Shown one piece after another: positions 1-7,044 of a stretch of 19,999 bases of DNA (its first letter is position 1; each line of letters begins with the position of its first letter). Under the pieces are notes generated by a model. That model ran no database searches and was not told the DNA's origin. It worked only from the letters and a program-made list of their open reading frames with translations. The DNA is from JBDTRY01 sp039931435 (lineage in GTDB: Bacteria; Acidobacteriota; Thermoanaerobaculia; Gp7-AA8): contig JBDTRY010000047.1 of NCBI GenBank assembly GCA_039931435.1, positions 1 to 19,999 on the forward strand, given 5' to 3'. The position numbers and the translations under genes are program-made.

Positions 1-9
1 TTCATGCAT
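1..9 (-). CDS. 5' end of an unidentified gene, cut by the window edge
   Basis: Only the start codon and two further codons (Met-His-Glu) are inside the window, so no product can be named. The start is credible because a full AGGAGG Shine-Dalgarno lies at 15-20 on the minus strand, 5 nt before the ATG at 7-9, and a plausible promoter lies further upstream at 59-86. A GTG overlaps the same position one codon earlier, but its spacing to the Shine-Dalgarno is only 2 nt. The gene reads leftward, in the same direction as era, but is separated from era by a repeat element and its own promoter, so it is probably a separate transcription unit. Confidence 0.5.
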
Positions 10-14
10 CACTA

Positions 15-86
15 CCTCCTGATAGAAAACAACGGGTGAACAATTCGATCTTTGGCGCATTCTAGAACTTTTGGATTCATTAGCAA
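15..86 (-). promoter_or_regulatory. Promoter and Shine-Dalgarno for the truncated left-edge gene
   Basis: Read on the minus strand there is a -35-like TTGCTA (81-86), a 16 bp spacer and a -10-like TAGAAT (59-64), then about 40 nt of leader ending in AGGAGG (15-20), 5 nt before an ATG. The stretch is clearly AT-richer than its surroundings, as expected for a promoter. The hexamers match the sigma70 consensus at four to five of six positions. Function is inferred from pattern and position only. Confidence 0.45.
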
Positions 87-168
87 AATTACACTTTGCT
101 TAGAACCCCGGCTCGGGGCGCGAGGATCGCGGCTCGGGGAACGGCGCTGGAGAGCGGCCGGGCCAATC

Positions 169-266
169 TGTCATCCCGAACGAGCGCCGCGAGGAGGGAT
201 CTTCGGCTGGGTCGACGACACGGCGAGTTTCACCGGAGATCCCTCGCCTTCGGCTGGGCGATAACA
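169..266. repeat. Inverted-repeat element of the TGTCATCC...GGATCT type, degenerate copy
   Basis: The left arm begins TGTCATCCCGAACGAG at 169 and reaches GAGGGATCTTC by about 204. The right arm, read on the minus strand from 266, begins TGTTATCGCCCAGCC and reaches GCGAGGGATCTCC at about 235. The arms are imperfect complements around a ~30 bp loop, so the unit could fold as one long hairpin. A better-preserved relative lies at 15190-15293. This copy sits about 27 bp beyond the era stop codon. The rest of 1-292 (about 87-168) contains a 9-bp direct repeat GGCTCGGGG (110-118, 131-139) and nothing I recognise as a gene. Confidence 0.6.
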
Positions 267-292
267 CGTTCGAGGCTTGTTGGTTCGCAGTG

Positions 293-1231
293 TCAGCGCT
301 GCTCGCCCAGGGGCCAGTCCAGTTCCCCGAGGAAGCGCTCGTCCTCGCGCCACAGCTCGTGCACGGCCACGTGCAGATCGATGAAGATCCGCGAACCGAG
401 GATCTTCTCCAGCTCCAGACGGGCCTCGGTTCCGATGGTCTTGATCATATCCCCGGCCCGTCCGATGATGATTTTCTTCTGGCTGTCGCGCTCGACGTAG
501 ATCGTAGCGTACATCTTGATCAGATCCCGACCCTCTTCCTCTTCCCAGCGTTCGATGGTCACCGCCGTGGAGTAAGGAATCTCCTGCATCGTGTGATGAA
601 GGACCTTCTCCCGGATGATCTCCGCTGCAAAGAACCGCTCCGGCTGGGTGGTGAAGTCATCCTGCGGATAATTGGCCTGACCGGGCGGAAGCCGGTTGAA
701 GAGCAGATCGACGAAGGCATCCACGCCGTCACCTGTCGTTGCCGACAGCGGTACGATGTCGTCGAACAGTCCCATCTCACCGAATCGCTGCATGATGGGG
801 AGCAGGTTCTGTTTCTTGACCAGATCGATCTTGTTGAGGATGGCCACTCGCAGGAGCTTGTCGCCGTCCGCCTGGCGCACCATCTCCACGACGAAGTCAT
901 CCCCTTTCCCCGAGCGCTCGGAGACATCCACGATGGCCACCAGCACGTCGGCCTCAGACAGCGACGAACGAACGTGGTCCATCATCCGCGAATTCATCTT
1001 GTGCATCGGTTTGTGGATGCCCGGGGTGTCCAGGAAAACGATCTGCCCGCGCGGTTCATTGAGGATTCCCACGATGCGGTTGCGCGTTGTCTGGGGCTTG
1101 TTGGAAACGATGGAGACCTTCTGGCCGAGAATGCGGTTCAGCAGAGTCGACTTCCCGGCGTTCGGGCGTCCTACAAGGGCCACCACGCCCGAGCGGCGAT
1201 CACTGCTGTCTGCGGAGACCTCGTCAGTCAT
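293..1231 (-). CDS. era: GTPase Era, ribosome assembly factor
   Basis: Era is a GTPase that binds the 3' end of 16S rRNA and checks 30S subunit maturation. The 312-residue product has the full architecture. The G domain has P-loop GRPNAGKST (21-29), DTPG (68-71) and NKID (133-136). The C-terminal KH domain has the GxxG-type loop in GRAGDMIKTIG (257-267). Length matches the family (about 300). The ATG at 1231 is chosen because AGGAG lies 7 nt upstream; an ATG at 1258 would add nine residues with no family support. The first 8 bp overlap the end of the upstream CBS-protein gene, implying translational coupling. A CBS/CorC-family gene next to era is a common bacterial order. Nothing is missing or broken. 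Confidence 0.97.
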   Translation of the reverse strand: MTDEVSADSSDRRSGVVALVGRPNAGKSTLLNRILGQKVSIVSNKPQTTRNRIVGILNEPRGQIVFLDTPGIHKPMHKMNSRMMDHVRSSLSEADVLVAIVDVSERSGKGDDFVVEMVRQADGDKLLRVAILNKIDLVKKQNLLPIMQRFGEMGLFDDIVPLSATTGDGVDAFVDLLFNRLPPGQANYPQDDFTTQPERFFAAEIIREKVLHHTMQEIPYSTAVTIERWEEEEGRDLIKMYATIYVERDSQKKIIIGRAGDMIKTIGTEARLELEKILGSRIFIDLHVAVHELWREDERFLGELDWPLGEQR

Positions 1232-2525
1232 GGTTTCGCTCCTGGCGCATGCGCCCATTACGCTCGGGTGCGACCCACTCCGGATCGCGGCTCACCCGCA
1301 CGCGGTAGATTCGCTTGCGGTCCGCCCGTTCCACTCCAAAAAGCAGACCTCCCTTGCGGATGACGTCGCCCGTCTTGGGAACTCTTCCCGATTCCGTGAA
1401 GATCAATCCGGCCACCGTCTCGTAGTTCTCGCCTGAGAGTTCGACGCCGAACAGGTCTTCCAGCTCTTCGACTTTGACCATGCCGTTCACCAGGTAATTG
1501 GCGTCGTCGATCTGAACCAGCGTCTGTTCTTCATCTTCGTGTTCGTCGGAGATTTCACCGACGATCTCCTCGATCACGTCTTCGATGCTCACGATGCCTG
1601 CCGTTCCACCGTATTCGTCGAGGACGATGGCGATCTGCTGGTGCTCAATCTGAAACTCCCGGAGAAGTTCGGCCACCTTCTTCGTTTCCTGGATGAAATA
1701 CGCCGGACGTGCCAGCTCTCTGACCGTCATCGTTCCATCCTTCAGGTAGACGTCGAATACGTCTTTTACGTGCACGATTCCAATGATCTTGTCGACGTTC
1801 TTTTCGTAAATCGGTATTCGTGAATATTTCGATTCATTGAACAAGCGGGCCAACTCCTCCATGGAGTTTTCCACGTCGAAAGCGAGCATGTCGATGCGGG
1901 GCGTCATGAGCTCACGGGCCACGCGGTCGCCGAAATCAACGATCGACTGCAGAAGCTTGCCCTCACCCTCCTCCAGGATGCCTTCTTCCTCTCCAACATC
2001 AATGTAAGCCTGCACTTCTTCCTCGCGGTTGCTTTCGTCTTCGGGAAGATCCTCTCTACGGATCTCCACGGTTTCGATCAGCCGACGCAGCGGGAACACC
2101 ACCGGATAGAAGATGTAGTAGAGAAGCGCCGTTACGGGGACGATGAACCGGAACATCACCGCGGCTGCGGATTCAGGAAGCAGGACGAGCATGACCTTCC
2201 ACAGCGTGACGATCAACGACCAGACCACGGCAGATGTCAGCGCAGCGAACAAGGCCCCTCGGTGGTACAGAGCCGTAGCCGTAAAGGCCATGCCGAAGGT
2301 CAGCGAGATCTGAAGGAGGACACCGGTGATGAGGCCCCCGTCGTTGGGATTGAACTGGAACCACTTCGATGCGCCGCCATCCTGCCGTTCCACACCGGTC
2401 CAGCGCCGGAGGCGAACAGGGCTGACCCGAAGAAGGAAATACCGCGTGGCATCCAGAATGAGAAACAGCACGAGGCAACCCGCGGCCAGCGAGTAGAAGA
2501 GAAGCGGCAAGACCGTACTACCCAT
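1224..2525 (-). CDS. DUF21-like/CBS/CorC-family membrane protein
   Basis: A member of the hemolysin C/CorC/CNNM-like family, often annotated as Mg2+/Co2+ efflux components; substrate and direction are not proven for most members. Counted from the ATG at 2525 (433 residues) there are about four hydrophobic segments in the first 145 residues (roughly 6-23, 68-88, 91-115, 123-145). Next come an acidic linker, two CBS domains (about 206-263 and 271-325, with the motifs ELMTPRIDM and LDEYGGTAGIVSIEDVIEEI), and a C-terminal CorC/HlyC domain (about 338-415). The N-terminal membrane part is less typical of DUF21 than the CBS part is of its family. The start is uncertain: no Shine-Dalgarno precedes 2525, a GTG at 2561 adds 12 residues, and the frame stays open further upstream. 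It overlaps era by 8 bp. Confidence 0.9.
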   Translation of the reverse strand: MGSTVLPLLFYSLAAGCLVLFLILDATRYFLLRVSPVRLRRWTGVERQDGGASKWFQFNPNDGGLITGVLLQISLTFGMAFTATALYHRGALFAALTSAVVWSLIVTLWKVMLVLLPESAAAVMFRFIVPVTALLYYIFYPVVFPLRRLIETVEIRREDLPEDESNREEEVQAYIDVGEEEGILEEGEGKLLQSIVDFGDRVARELMTPRIDMLAFDVENSMEELARLFNESKYSRIPIYEKNVDKIIGIVHVKDVFDVYLKDGTMTVRELARPAYFIQETKKVAELLREFQIEHQQIAIVLDEYGGTAGIVSIEDVIEEIVGEISDEHEDEEQTLVQIDDANYLVNGMVKVEELEDLFGVELSGENYETVAGLIFTESGRVPKTGDVIRKGGLLFGVERADRKRIYRVRVSRDPEWVAPERNGRMRQERNHD

Positions 2526-2767
2526 GCAGCGCGAGGAATCCGAACGCGCTGGACCAGCCACAGCGGCAGAAAAAGGGTCCGGCGGCGGTGACGGTCTGGG
2601 CGGAGTGCATGGCTTGCTCGAAGCAGGCGGGCCTCCAGGACCCTCATTTTGCTTATTCAGGGTCAGCAGGTGGCCGCCAGGCTCACTGGAGTGGAGTATA
2701 TGCGAATGCCGGGCCGCCGAGGTGCAATCAGAGCTCGGAGTTCGCTGTTATCCCTGTAGAATCAGCC
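2526..2767. promoter_or_regulatory. Divergent intergenic region between the CBS-protein gene and a small secreted-protein gene
   Basis: About 240 bp between two divergently transcribed genes must hold both promoters. On the plus strand a TAGAAT hexamer at 2757-2762 lies 5 nt before the ATG at 2768, the spacing of a leaderless start; no good -35 is visible. A TATATG at 2697-2702 is an alternative -10, also without a -35. On the minus strand I see no convincing promoter or Shine-Dalgarno for the CBS-protein gene. There is no sign of an RNA gene. Confidence 0.3.
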
Positions 2768-3457
2768 ATGTTCGTCATCCCTTCGCTCCTGCTCGTCACC
2801 ACACTTCTCAAGCCGGTAGACACGCTCGTGCTGCGTACGGGAGAGCGGCTGGCCGTGGCTGGTGAGGTCACCATCGACGGCGACCAGGCGATTTTTCGCC
2901 ACCCGAACGGCGCCCTGTACTCTCTGCCGGTTCGGGAGTTGGATCTTCCGGCCACCAGGGATCTCGCCTGGAGAAAAGCACAGCCCGAACAGAAGGCGGT
3001 CCCTGACGAAGTTGTTTCGAAGTCTCTGCCGATCCGCGAAGAGCAGAAACGAAAGCTGCTCGGGGATCTTCAGTCCAGCCATTCGCCGAATCCGTCTCCC
3101 GTAAGAGGGTTCACCGCCGGCCCGCCCGCGATTCCAACTGAGGCTGAAGAGGAACAGGTTCGCCGCGCCGAGTGGGAGTGGCGGGACCGTTCTCGGAGCT
3201 TCTCTGAGGGGGTTCGCCGGGCGCGGGAGGATTTGCAACTTCTCCTGGATAAACAGGAACAGCTCGAAAACGAGGTTCTGGGTCTGGCCTCACTCGGGTA
3301 TCGCACCGATCAGTTCAGCTACCAGATCCTGCAGCTTCAGGTCACCCGCGATCAAATCCCCCGGGCCCGGCTGGAGGTGGAGCGGTCACAGCGTGCGCAG
3401 GATCAATTCCGCGATGACGCCCGGCGGCAGGGAATCCTCCCGGGATGGCTGCGATAA
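2768..3457 (+). CDS. Secreted or periplasmic coiled-coil protein of unknown function
   Basis: I do not recognise this 229-residue product. Residues 1-16 are a short hydrophobic N-terminus, consistent with a signal peptide or anchor. Residues 18-65 form a small beta-rich module (VLRTG at 21-25, NG at 47-48, D59) that aligns without gaps to the N-terminus of the protein at 14389-15123. Residues 66-125 are low-complexity and proline-rich. Residues 126-222 are charged and helical with heptad-like spacing, suggesting a coiled coil, and the protein ends in GWLR. The ATG at 2768 is chosen because the hydrophobic start follows it; an upstream ATG at 2588 would add 60 residues that look random. There is no clear Shine-Dalgarno. 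It converges on def with 34 bp between stop codons. Confidence 0.75.
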   Translation: MFVIPSLLLVTTLLKPVDTLVLRTGERLAVAGEVTIDGDQAIFRHPNGALYSLPVRELDLPATRDLAWRKAQPEQKAVPDEVVSKSLPIREEQKRKLLGDLQSSHSPNPSPVRGFTAGPPAIPTEAEEEQVRRAEWEWRDRSRSFSEGVRRAREDLQLLLDKQEQLENEVLGLASLGYRTDQFSYQILQLQVTRDQIPRARLEVERSQRAQDQFRDDARRQGILPGWLR

Positions 3458-3491
3458 AGATTCTGGCCGGAACTCGAGGCTCCTCACACCC

Positions 3492-4004
3492 TCACCAACC
3501 GCCCCGGCGGATCACTTTCTGGATCTTTTTCATGATCCGGTCCTTCTTCAGGCCGCGCAGATAGTCGATGAAGAGAGTCCCGTCGAGATGATCGACCTCG
3601 TGGCAGACGGCACGGGCCAGCAGGCCGGCGGCCGTCATCTCCCGGCGCTCCCCGTTACGATCGAGGTACGTGACCCGCAGGCGCTCGGGACGGGTGACAA
3701 TCTCCACGAAGTCCGGAATGGACAGGCAACCTTCTTCCTCGGTCACTTTCCCTTCGGACTCGATGATCTCCGGATTGATGAACACGTGCAGCTGAGACGG
3801 ATCGTCTCCGACCGAAATATCGATGACCATCAGCCGCCGTGACACGCCCACCTGATTTGCGGCCAGCCCAACGCCCGGAGCGGCATACATCGTTTCCACC
3901 ATATCGTCGATGAGCTTCTGCAGTGCAGCATCGAACACCTGCACCTCGACCGTACGGTCGCGCAGGACGGGATCTCCGTATTTGCAAATGGGCAGAACTG
4001 CCAT
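3492..4004 (-). CDS. def: Peptide deformylase
   Basis: Removes the formyl group from the N-terminal Met of nascent proteins at the ribosome, using a bound Fe2+ or other metal. The 170-residue product has all three family motifs: GVGLAANQ (44-51), EGCLS (91-95, with the metal ligand Cys93) and HEVDH (135-139, with ligands His135 and His139 and catalytic Glu136). Length is normal. The ATG at 4004 has GGAG 5 nt upstream. It is the last gene of the lon-led minus-strand series, 95 bp after the cpoB-like gene, so it may be read from the operon, from its own promoter, or both. fmt (methionyl-tRNA formyltransferase), often next to def, is not in this window. The downstream neighbour is convergent. 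Confidence 0.97.
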   Translation of the reverse strand: MAVLPICKYGDPVLRDRTVEVQVFDAALQKLIDDMVETMYAAPGVGLAANQVGVSRRLMVIDISVGDDPSQLHVFINPEIIESEGKVTEEEGCLSIPDFVEIVTRPERLRVTYLDRNGERREMTAAGLLARAVCHEVDHLDGTLFIDYLRGLKKDRIMKKIQKVIRRGGW

Positions 4005-4099
4005 GTGTGCTCCGGTAATGATTGGTCTGAAACGGGATTCGGTTAGCCTTGAACGCGCCGTTCAGAAAAAATCTTCCGGGCCGCCCAACGTACAGAATC
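4005..4099 (-). other. Gap between the cpoB-like gene and def, with weak hairpin features
   Basis: This is the only gap over 20 bp inside the lon-to-def series. On the minus strand, just after the upstream stop, GGGCGGCCC (short stem, minimal loop) is followed a few bases later by six T, a poor candidate for an intrinsic terminator. After it comes a 6-bp inverted repeat TGAACG-GCG-CGTTCA. I see no convincing -35/-10 pair for def. It could hold a partial terminator plus a def promoter, but the sequence does not settle this. Confidence 0.25.
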
Positions 4100-4834
4100 T
4101 CAGTACTTGATGCGCGTCAACTCGCCTCTGGCAGCCGCAGCGGCGGTCGAGTAGGGATAACGGGCGATGAGATGCTCGAAAGTTTTGCGGGCCAGCATGA
4201 GATCGCCCGTCCTGGCCTGGGCCATCCCTATCTTCAGGACGGCGTCCGGCGCCTTGTTCTGTTCACCGTACTCGTGCTCCACGCGCTGATAGACCCTGAT
4301 GGCTTCCGGGTAGTTGCCGGTCACGAACCAGGTCTCGCCGACCCAGTAAAGAGCGTTGTCCGCAAGTTCCCCTGAAGGATCCGCTTCGAAAATCTTTTGA
4401 AACAGGGCCCGGGAGTCATTGATCTGCCCCTTGCCGAACAGGGTCAGGGCCTGGCGATAGGCATCGCTGACGCCGGCTGCGGTGACGACAGCATTATGGG
4501 CCGGGACCGGCAGGGGCGTTGCCACAGCCACAGCCACAGCCGCCGGTTTCGGGCGAGCGATCGCCGGCGGGACCGTTCTCGCCGGTGGCTGGGTCTGAGT
4601 GGTCTGCGGGGCCTGGACCGGGGCGGGAGACGACCCCGCCTCGAGACGCGCCAGCCGGGCGTTCATGACTTCGATCCTGTCGAGGAGTTCGGAAACGAGC
4701 ACCTGCATCTCCGAGATCCGAGGATCAGTCGGAGGGGGAGCGGGCGCGGCCTTCGGTGCGGGTTCATCCGCTGGCGCGGTTGAACCGCAGGCCATCATGG
4801 CCACGGCCAGAATGGCGCATAGCAGCTGCCTCAT
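4100..4834 (-). CDS. CpoB/YbgF-like periplasmic TPR protein, probable lipoprotein
   Basis: Proteins of the YbgF/CpoB type link the Tol-Pal complex to cell-wall synthesis at division. The 244-residue product has a hydrophobic leader ending in a loose lipobox with Cys16. It continues with a short predicted coiled coil (about 37-66, leucine and isoleucine heptads), a Pro/Ala/Gln-rich linker (about 67-115) and a C-terminal TPR block (about 120-244, with the ALYWVGETWF-type repeat helix seen in YbgF). That order matches CpoB, although the linker is long and simple. The start overlaps the bamD-like stop by 4 bp (ATGA, 4831-4834). No tol or pal genes are in the window, so the Tol-Pal link is family knowledge rather than context. 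It could instead be an uncharacterised BamD-associated TPR lipoprotein. Confidence 0.8.
   Translation of the reverse strand: MRQLLCAILAVAMMACGSTAPADEPAPKAAPAPPPTDPRISEMQVLVSELLDRIEVMNARLARLEAGSSPAPVQAPQTTQTQPPARTVPPAIARPKPAAVAVAVATPLPVPAHNAVVTAAGVSDAYRQALTLFGKGQINDSRALFQKIFEADPSGELADNALYWVGETWFVTGNYPEAIRVYQRVEHEYGEQNKAPDAVLKIGMAQARTGDLMLARKTFEHLIARYPYSTAAAAARGELTRIKY
4522..4539. repeat. Three tandem hexamers inside the cpoB-like linker
   Basis: CCACAG occurs three times in perfect tandem on the plus strand. On the coding strand it encodes an Ala-Val run in the low-complexity linker. The unit is a multiple of three, so slippage would change linker length without shifting the frame. Confidence 0.7.
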
Positions 4835-5616
4835 GCCTTGTTGTCCTGAAGCTTTTCCCTGGCCTTTCCGGCGAAATCACTCTTGGGGAACTCCGCGACG
4901 ACTCGTTCGAAGTAAAGTCTGGCCTCACCGCTGCGCCCGAGGGCCGCCAGAGCCGTGCCCAGATCGAAGAAGACCTGATCCCGGTCGGAGTAGGCAGGAT
5001 AGTTGTCCACGATCCCGTTCAGCCGCGTCACGGCCGGTTCGAAGTTACGGCGCTTCATGTAGAAGTGGGCAATGATGTGTTCGTGCTCTGCGAGCCGGTC
5101 CTGGGCTTTGCTCAGTCTCGTGTCAGCGTCGGCGCGATACTGGCTCTTCGGGTAGGCGGCGATCATCTCCTGGAACTTCGTCACAGCCTCTTTGGTCTTG
5201 GTCTGATCGCGGTCGGGACGCTCCATCTGCGCGAAGGAGACGTTGGCGATCTGCAGCATGGCGTAGTCCGCGTACTCGCTTCCGGGAAAACGATTGATGA
5301 AGTCGCGGTACTTGTACTGTGACTCCACCAGGTTCACCGGGCCACCTTCCTTGAAGAAGGTGTCGGCAATACGCAACAGGCTTCTCCGTCCCAGAGGGTC
5401 ATTCGGATAGTTCTCGTACACGAATGTGTAGTACCGGCGCGACTTCTGATATTTCTTCGAGTCGAACGCCGTCTCGCCCCGCTGGAAGACCTCTTCCTTG
5501 CTGAGGTTAGCCAGCTCTGGATCGATCAGCGGACGAGTGGCGGCGCCTCGGTGGGTATGGCAAGCCATCGACAAAGCAACGGCCAGAATGCACAGAATCG
5601 AAAGTTGACGCTTCAA
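4831..5616 (-). CDS. bamD: Outer membrane assembly lipoprotein BamD (YfiO family)
   Basis: BamD is the essential TPR lipoprotein of the BAM complex, which folds beta-barrel proteins into the outer membrane. The 261-residue product starts with a leader and a lipobox-like LSMAC (Cys19). After about residue 38 it has repeated TPR helices with typical phrases such as RGETAFDSKKY, FINRFPGSEYADYA and VVAEFPKSDFAGKAREKL. Length and repeat layout fit the family (about 245-270). The start is TTG at 5616, supported by GGAGG 4 nt upstream and by the leader that follows; no ATG suits. Only 10 bp separate it from the rpe stop, and its own stop overlaps the next start by 4 bp. It is the strongest evidence for an outer membrane. 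Confidence 0.9.
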   Translation of the reverse strand: MKRQLSILCILAVALSMACHTHRGAATRPLIDPELANLSKEEVFQRGETAFDSKKYQKSRRYYTFVYENYPNDPLGRRSLLRIADTFFKEGGPVNLVESQYKYRDFINRFPGSEYADYAMLQIANVSFAQMERPDRDQTKTKEAVTKFQEMIAAYPKSQYRADADTRLSKAQDRLAEHEHIIAHFYMKRRNFEPAVTRLNGIVDNYPAYSDRDQVFFDLGTALAALGRSGEARLYFERVVAEFPKSDFAGKAREKLQDNKA

Positions 5617-5626
5617 CGCTCCTCCA

Positions 5627-6292
5627 TCAGGCGGTCGGATTGGTCGCGGCCGTCCTGATCCTTCTCAGAGCCTCAACCCGGTCCTGCTGTCCAAATATTG
5701 CCGACCCGGCCACGAGAATCGTGGCCCCGGCCCCGACAACCTCGGGAGCGGTGGACTCGTCGATACCGCCGTCCACTTCGATTTCGATGGCTCTCGCCTC
5801 GTTCCGCACCATGTCCGCGATCCGGCGGAGTTTCGGAAGCACGGGGGCGATGAACTTCTGCCCTCCGAAACCGGGATTGACGGTCATGACCAGAATGAAA
5901 TCGCAGAATGGCAGCAGGTCTTCGAGAACGGCCGCGGACGTGGCCGGATTGATTGCCACGCCAGCTTTTGCTCCACCTTCACGGATCATCGCCAGCGCTC
6001 TCTGTAGATGGGCCTCTGCCTCCACATGAACAGAAATCATGCTCGCTCCGGCGGCGATGAACTGCGCAATGTACCTCTGAGGCTCGGAGATCATCAGGTG
6101 GCAGTCGAGCGGAAGATCCGTTACCCGTTTCAGAGACTGCACGATGGCCGGACCGAGGGTGATGTTCGGAACGAAGTGCCCGTCCATGACGTCCACGTGC
6201 AACAGGTCGGCACCCGCTGCTGCGGCGTCGGCCAGTTCCGCTTCGAGCCGGGTGAAGTCCGCGGACAGGATCGACGGAGCGATACGGATCAT
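5627..6292 (-). CDS. rpe: Ribulose-phosphate 3-epimerase
   Basis: Interconverts ribulose 5-phosphate and xylulose 5-phosphate in the pentose phosphate pathway, in the cytoplasm. The 221-residue TIM-barrel product shows the family signatures. These are PSILSADF (6-13, Ser7), HVDVMDGHFVPN (32-43, with metal ligands His32 and Asp34), His65 in DCHLM, the phosphate-binding MTVNPGFGGQKF (136-147), and VDGGI with catalytic Asp174. Length is exactly typical. The ATG at 6292 overlaps the end of the PASTA gene by 4 bp (ATGA), with a GGAGGG further upstream. A PASTA gene followed by rpe also occurs in other lineages, usually near fmt and rsmB; those two genes are not present here. Confidence 0.97.
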   Translation of the reverse strand: MIRIAPSILSADFTRLEAELADAAAAGADLLHVDVMDGHFVPNITLGPAIVQSLKRVTDLPLDCHLMISEPQRYIAQFIAAGASMISVHVEAEAHLQRALAMIREGGAKAGVAINPATSAAVLEDLLPFCDFILVMTVNPGFGGQKFIAPVLPKLRRIADMVRNEARAIEIEVDGGIDESTAPEVVGAGATILVAGSAIFGQQDRVEALRRIRTAATNPTA

Positions 6293-7044
6293 GGTGTTGT
6301 AACTCCCTCCAGTATGTCCGCCTGTTCCTCGTGGCTGACCACCACCGTGATGGCGTCGCGCCCGGAGACGGGCGCGCCGTTCAGCGGATACTGACGGATG
6401 ATGGTGCCATCGCGAATCCCTGGATAGGCCTCGTAGCGGACGTTGGTTATTGAAAGACCGTAGGACTGAAAGATGTTCCTCACCGCTTCGAAGGGTTGAT
6501 CGATGATGTCCGGCATCACGTAAGCAGGTGGCGGCGGAGCGTAGGCCACAAGAAGCGAGACTCCCGTACCGGCATCGACGATCGAACCCTTGGCCGGATC
6601 CTCGGCGATGATTCCTCCCCTCCCGCTACGCGGCACGTAGGAAATGTCTCCCAGTTTGAGGTTTCTCTGACTGAAACGGAGCAGCGCCGTGCGCGGCGTT
6701 TCCCCGTCGAGATCCGGAACCTGCAGCACCAGAGGCCCGAGACTCTGTCCCACGATCAGACGGCTTCCCCGCTTCACGTAGTTGCCCGGCGCGCGATTCT
6801 GCCAGGCTACCGATCCCACGGCGATCTGATCGGCGTTGCGGTCTTTGCTGTTGTCCACGTCCAGAACGAGACCGGCATCGCTGGCGATGGCCCGTGCCTC
6901 AGCCAGCGGATGTCCCACCAGATCGGGCGCCTGAATGGACTTGCCTCGAACGAACAGCCGGAATGAAAAGTAGCTGCTCAGTCCGAAGACGCCCACGACC
7001 AGGCCGGCAAAAACGATGTTGCCCAGACAGCCCAGCTTCCTCAT
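6289..7044 (-). CDS. Membrane-anchored protein with three PASTA domains
   Basis: PASTA domains are small modules of bacterial Ser/Thr kinases and penicillin-binding proteins that sense or bind cell-wall fragments. This 251-residue product has no kinase or transpeptidase part. It consists of a short cytoplasmic start, one membrane segment (about 8-31) and three PASTA repeats, about 37-103, 106-170 and 174-240. Each carries the typical order of P(D/N)L-G, A-L-GL, Q-P--G--V--G. The topology implies the repeats lie in the periplasm. It overlaps lon upstream and rpe downstream by 4 bp each, so it is a true operon member. Stand-alone PASTA proteins beside rpe are known in several phyla, but their role is unclear. 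Confidence 0.92.
   Translation of the reverse strand: MRKLGCLGNIVFAGLVVGVFGLSSYFSFRLFVRGKSIQAPDLVGHPLAEARAIASDAGLVLDVDNSKDRNADQIAVGSVAWQNRAPGNYVKRGSRLIVGQSLGPLVLQVPDLDGETPRTALLRFSQRNLKLGDISYVPRSGRGGIIAEDPAKGSIVDAGTGVSLLVAYAPPPPAYVMPDIIDQPFEAVRNIFQSYGLSITNVRYEAYPGIRDGTIIRQYPLNGAPVSGRDAITVVVSHEEQADILEGVTTP

Noticed and set aside
290..1363. A 357-codon open frame on the plus strand opposite era
   Set aside because: Era on the minus strand has every family motif; the opposite frame has none and crosses the era start.
3599..3604. Cys instead of Gln before the HEVDH motif of peptide deformylase
   Set aside because: The residue before HExDH varies in the family and all metal ligands and the catalytic Glu are present, so this is not a defect.
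4020..4099. Rho-independent terminator after the cpoB-like gene
   Set aside because: The six-T run follows only a short GGGCGGCCC stem with almost no loop, and the clearer 6-bp hairpin lies after the T-run rather than before it. Kept only as a weak note.
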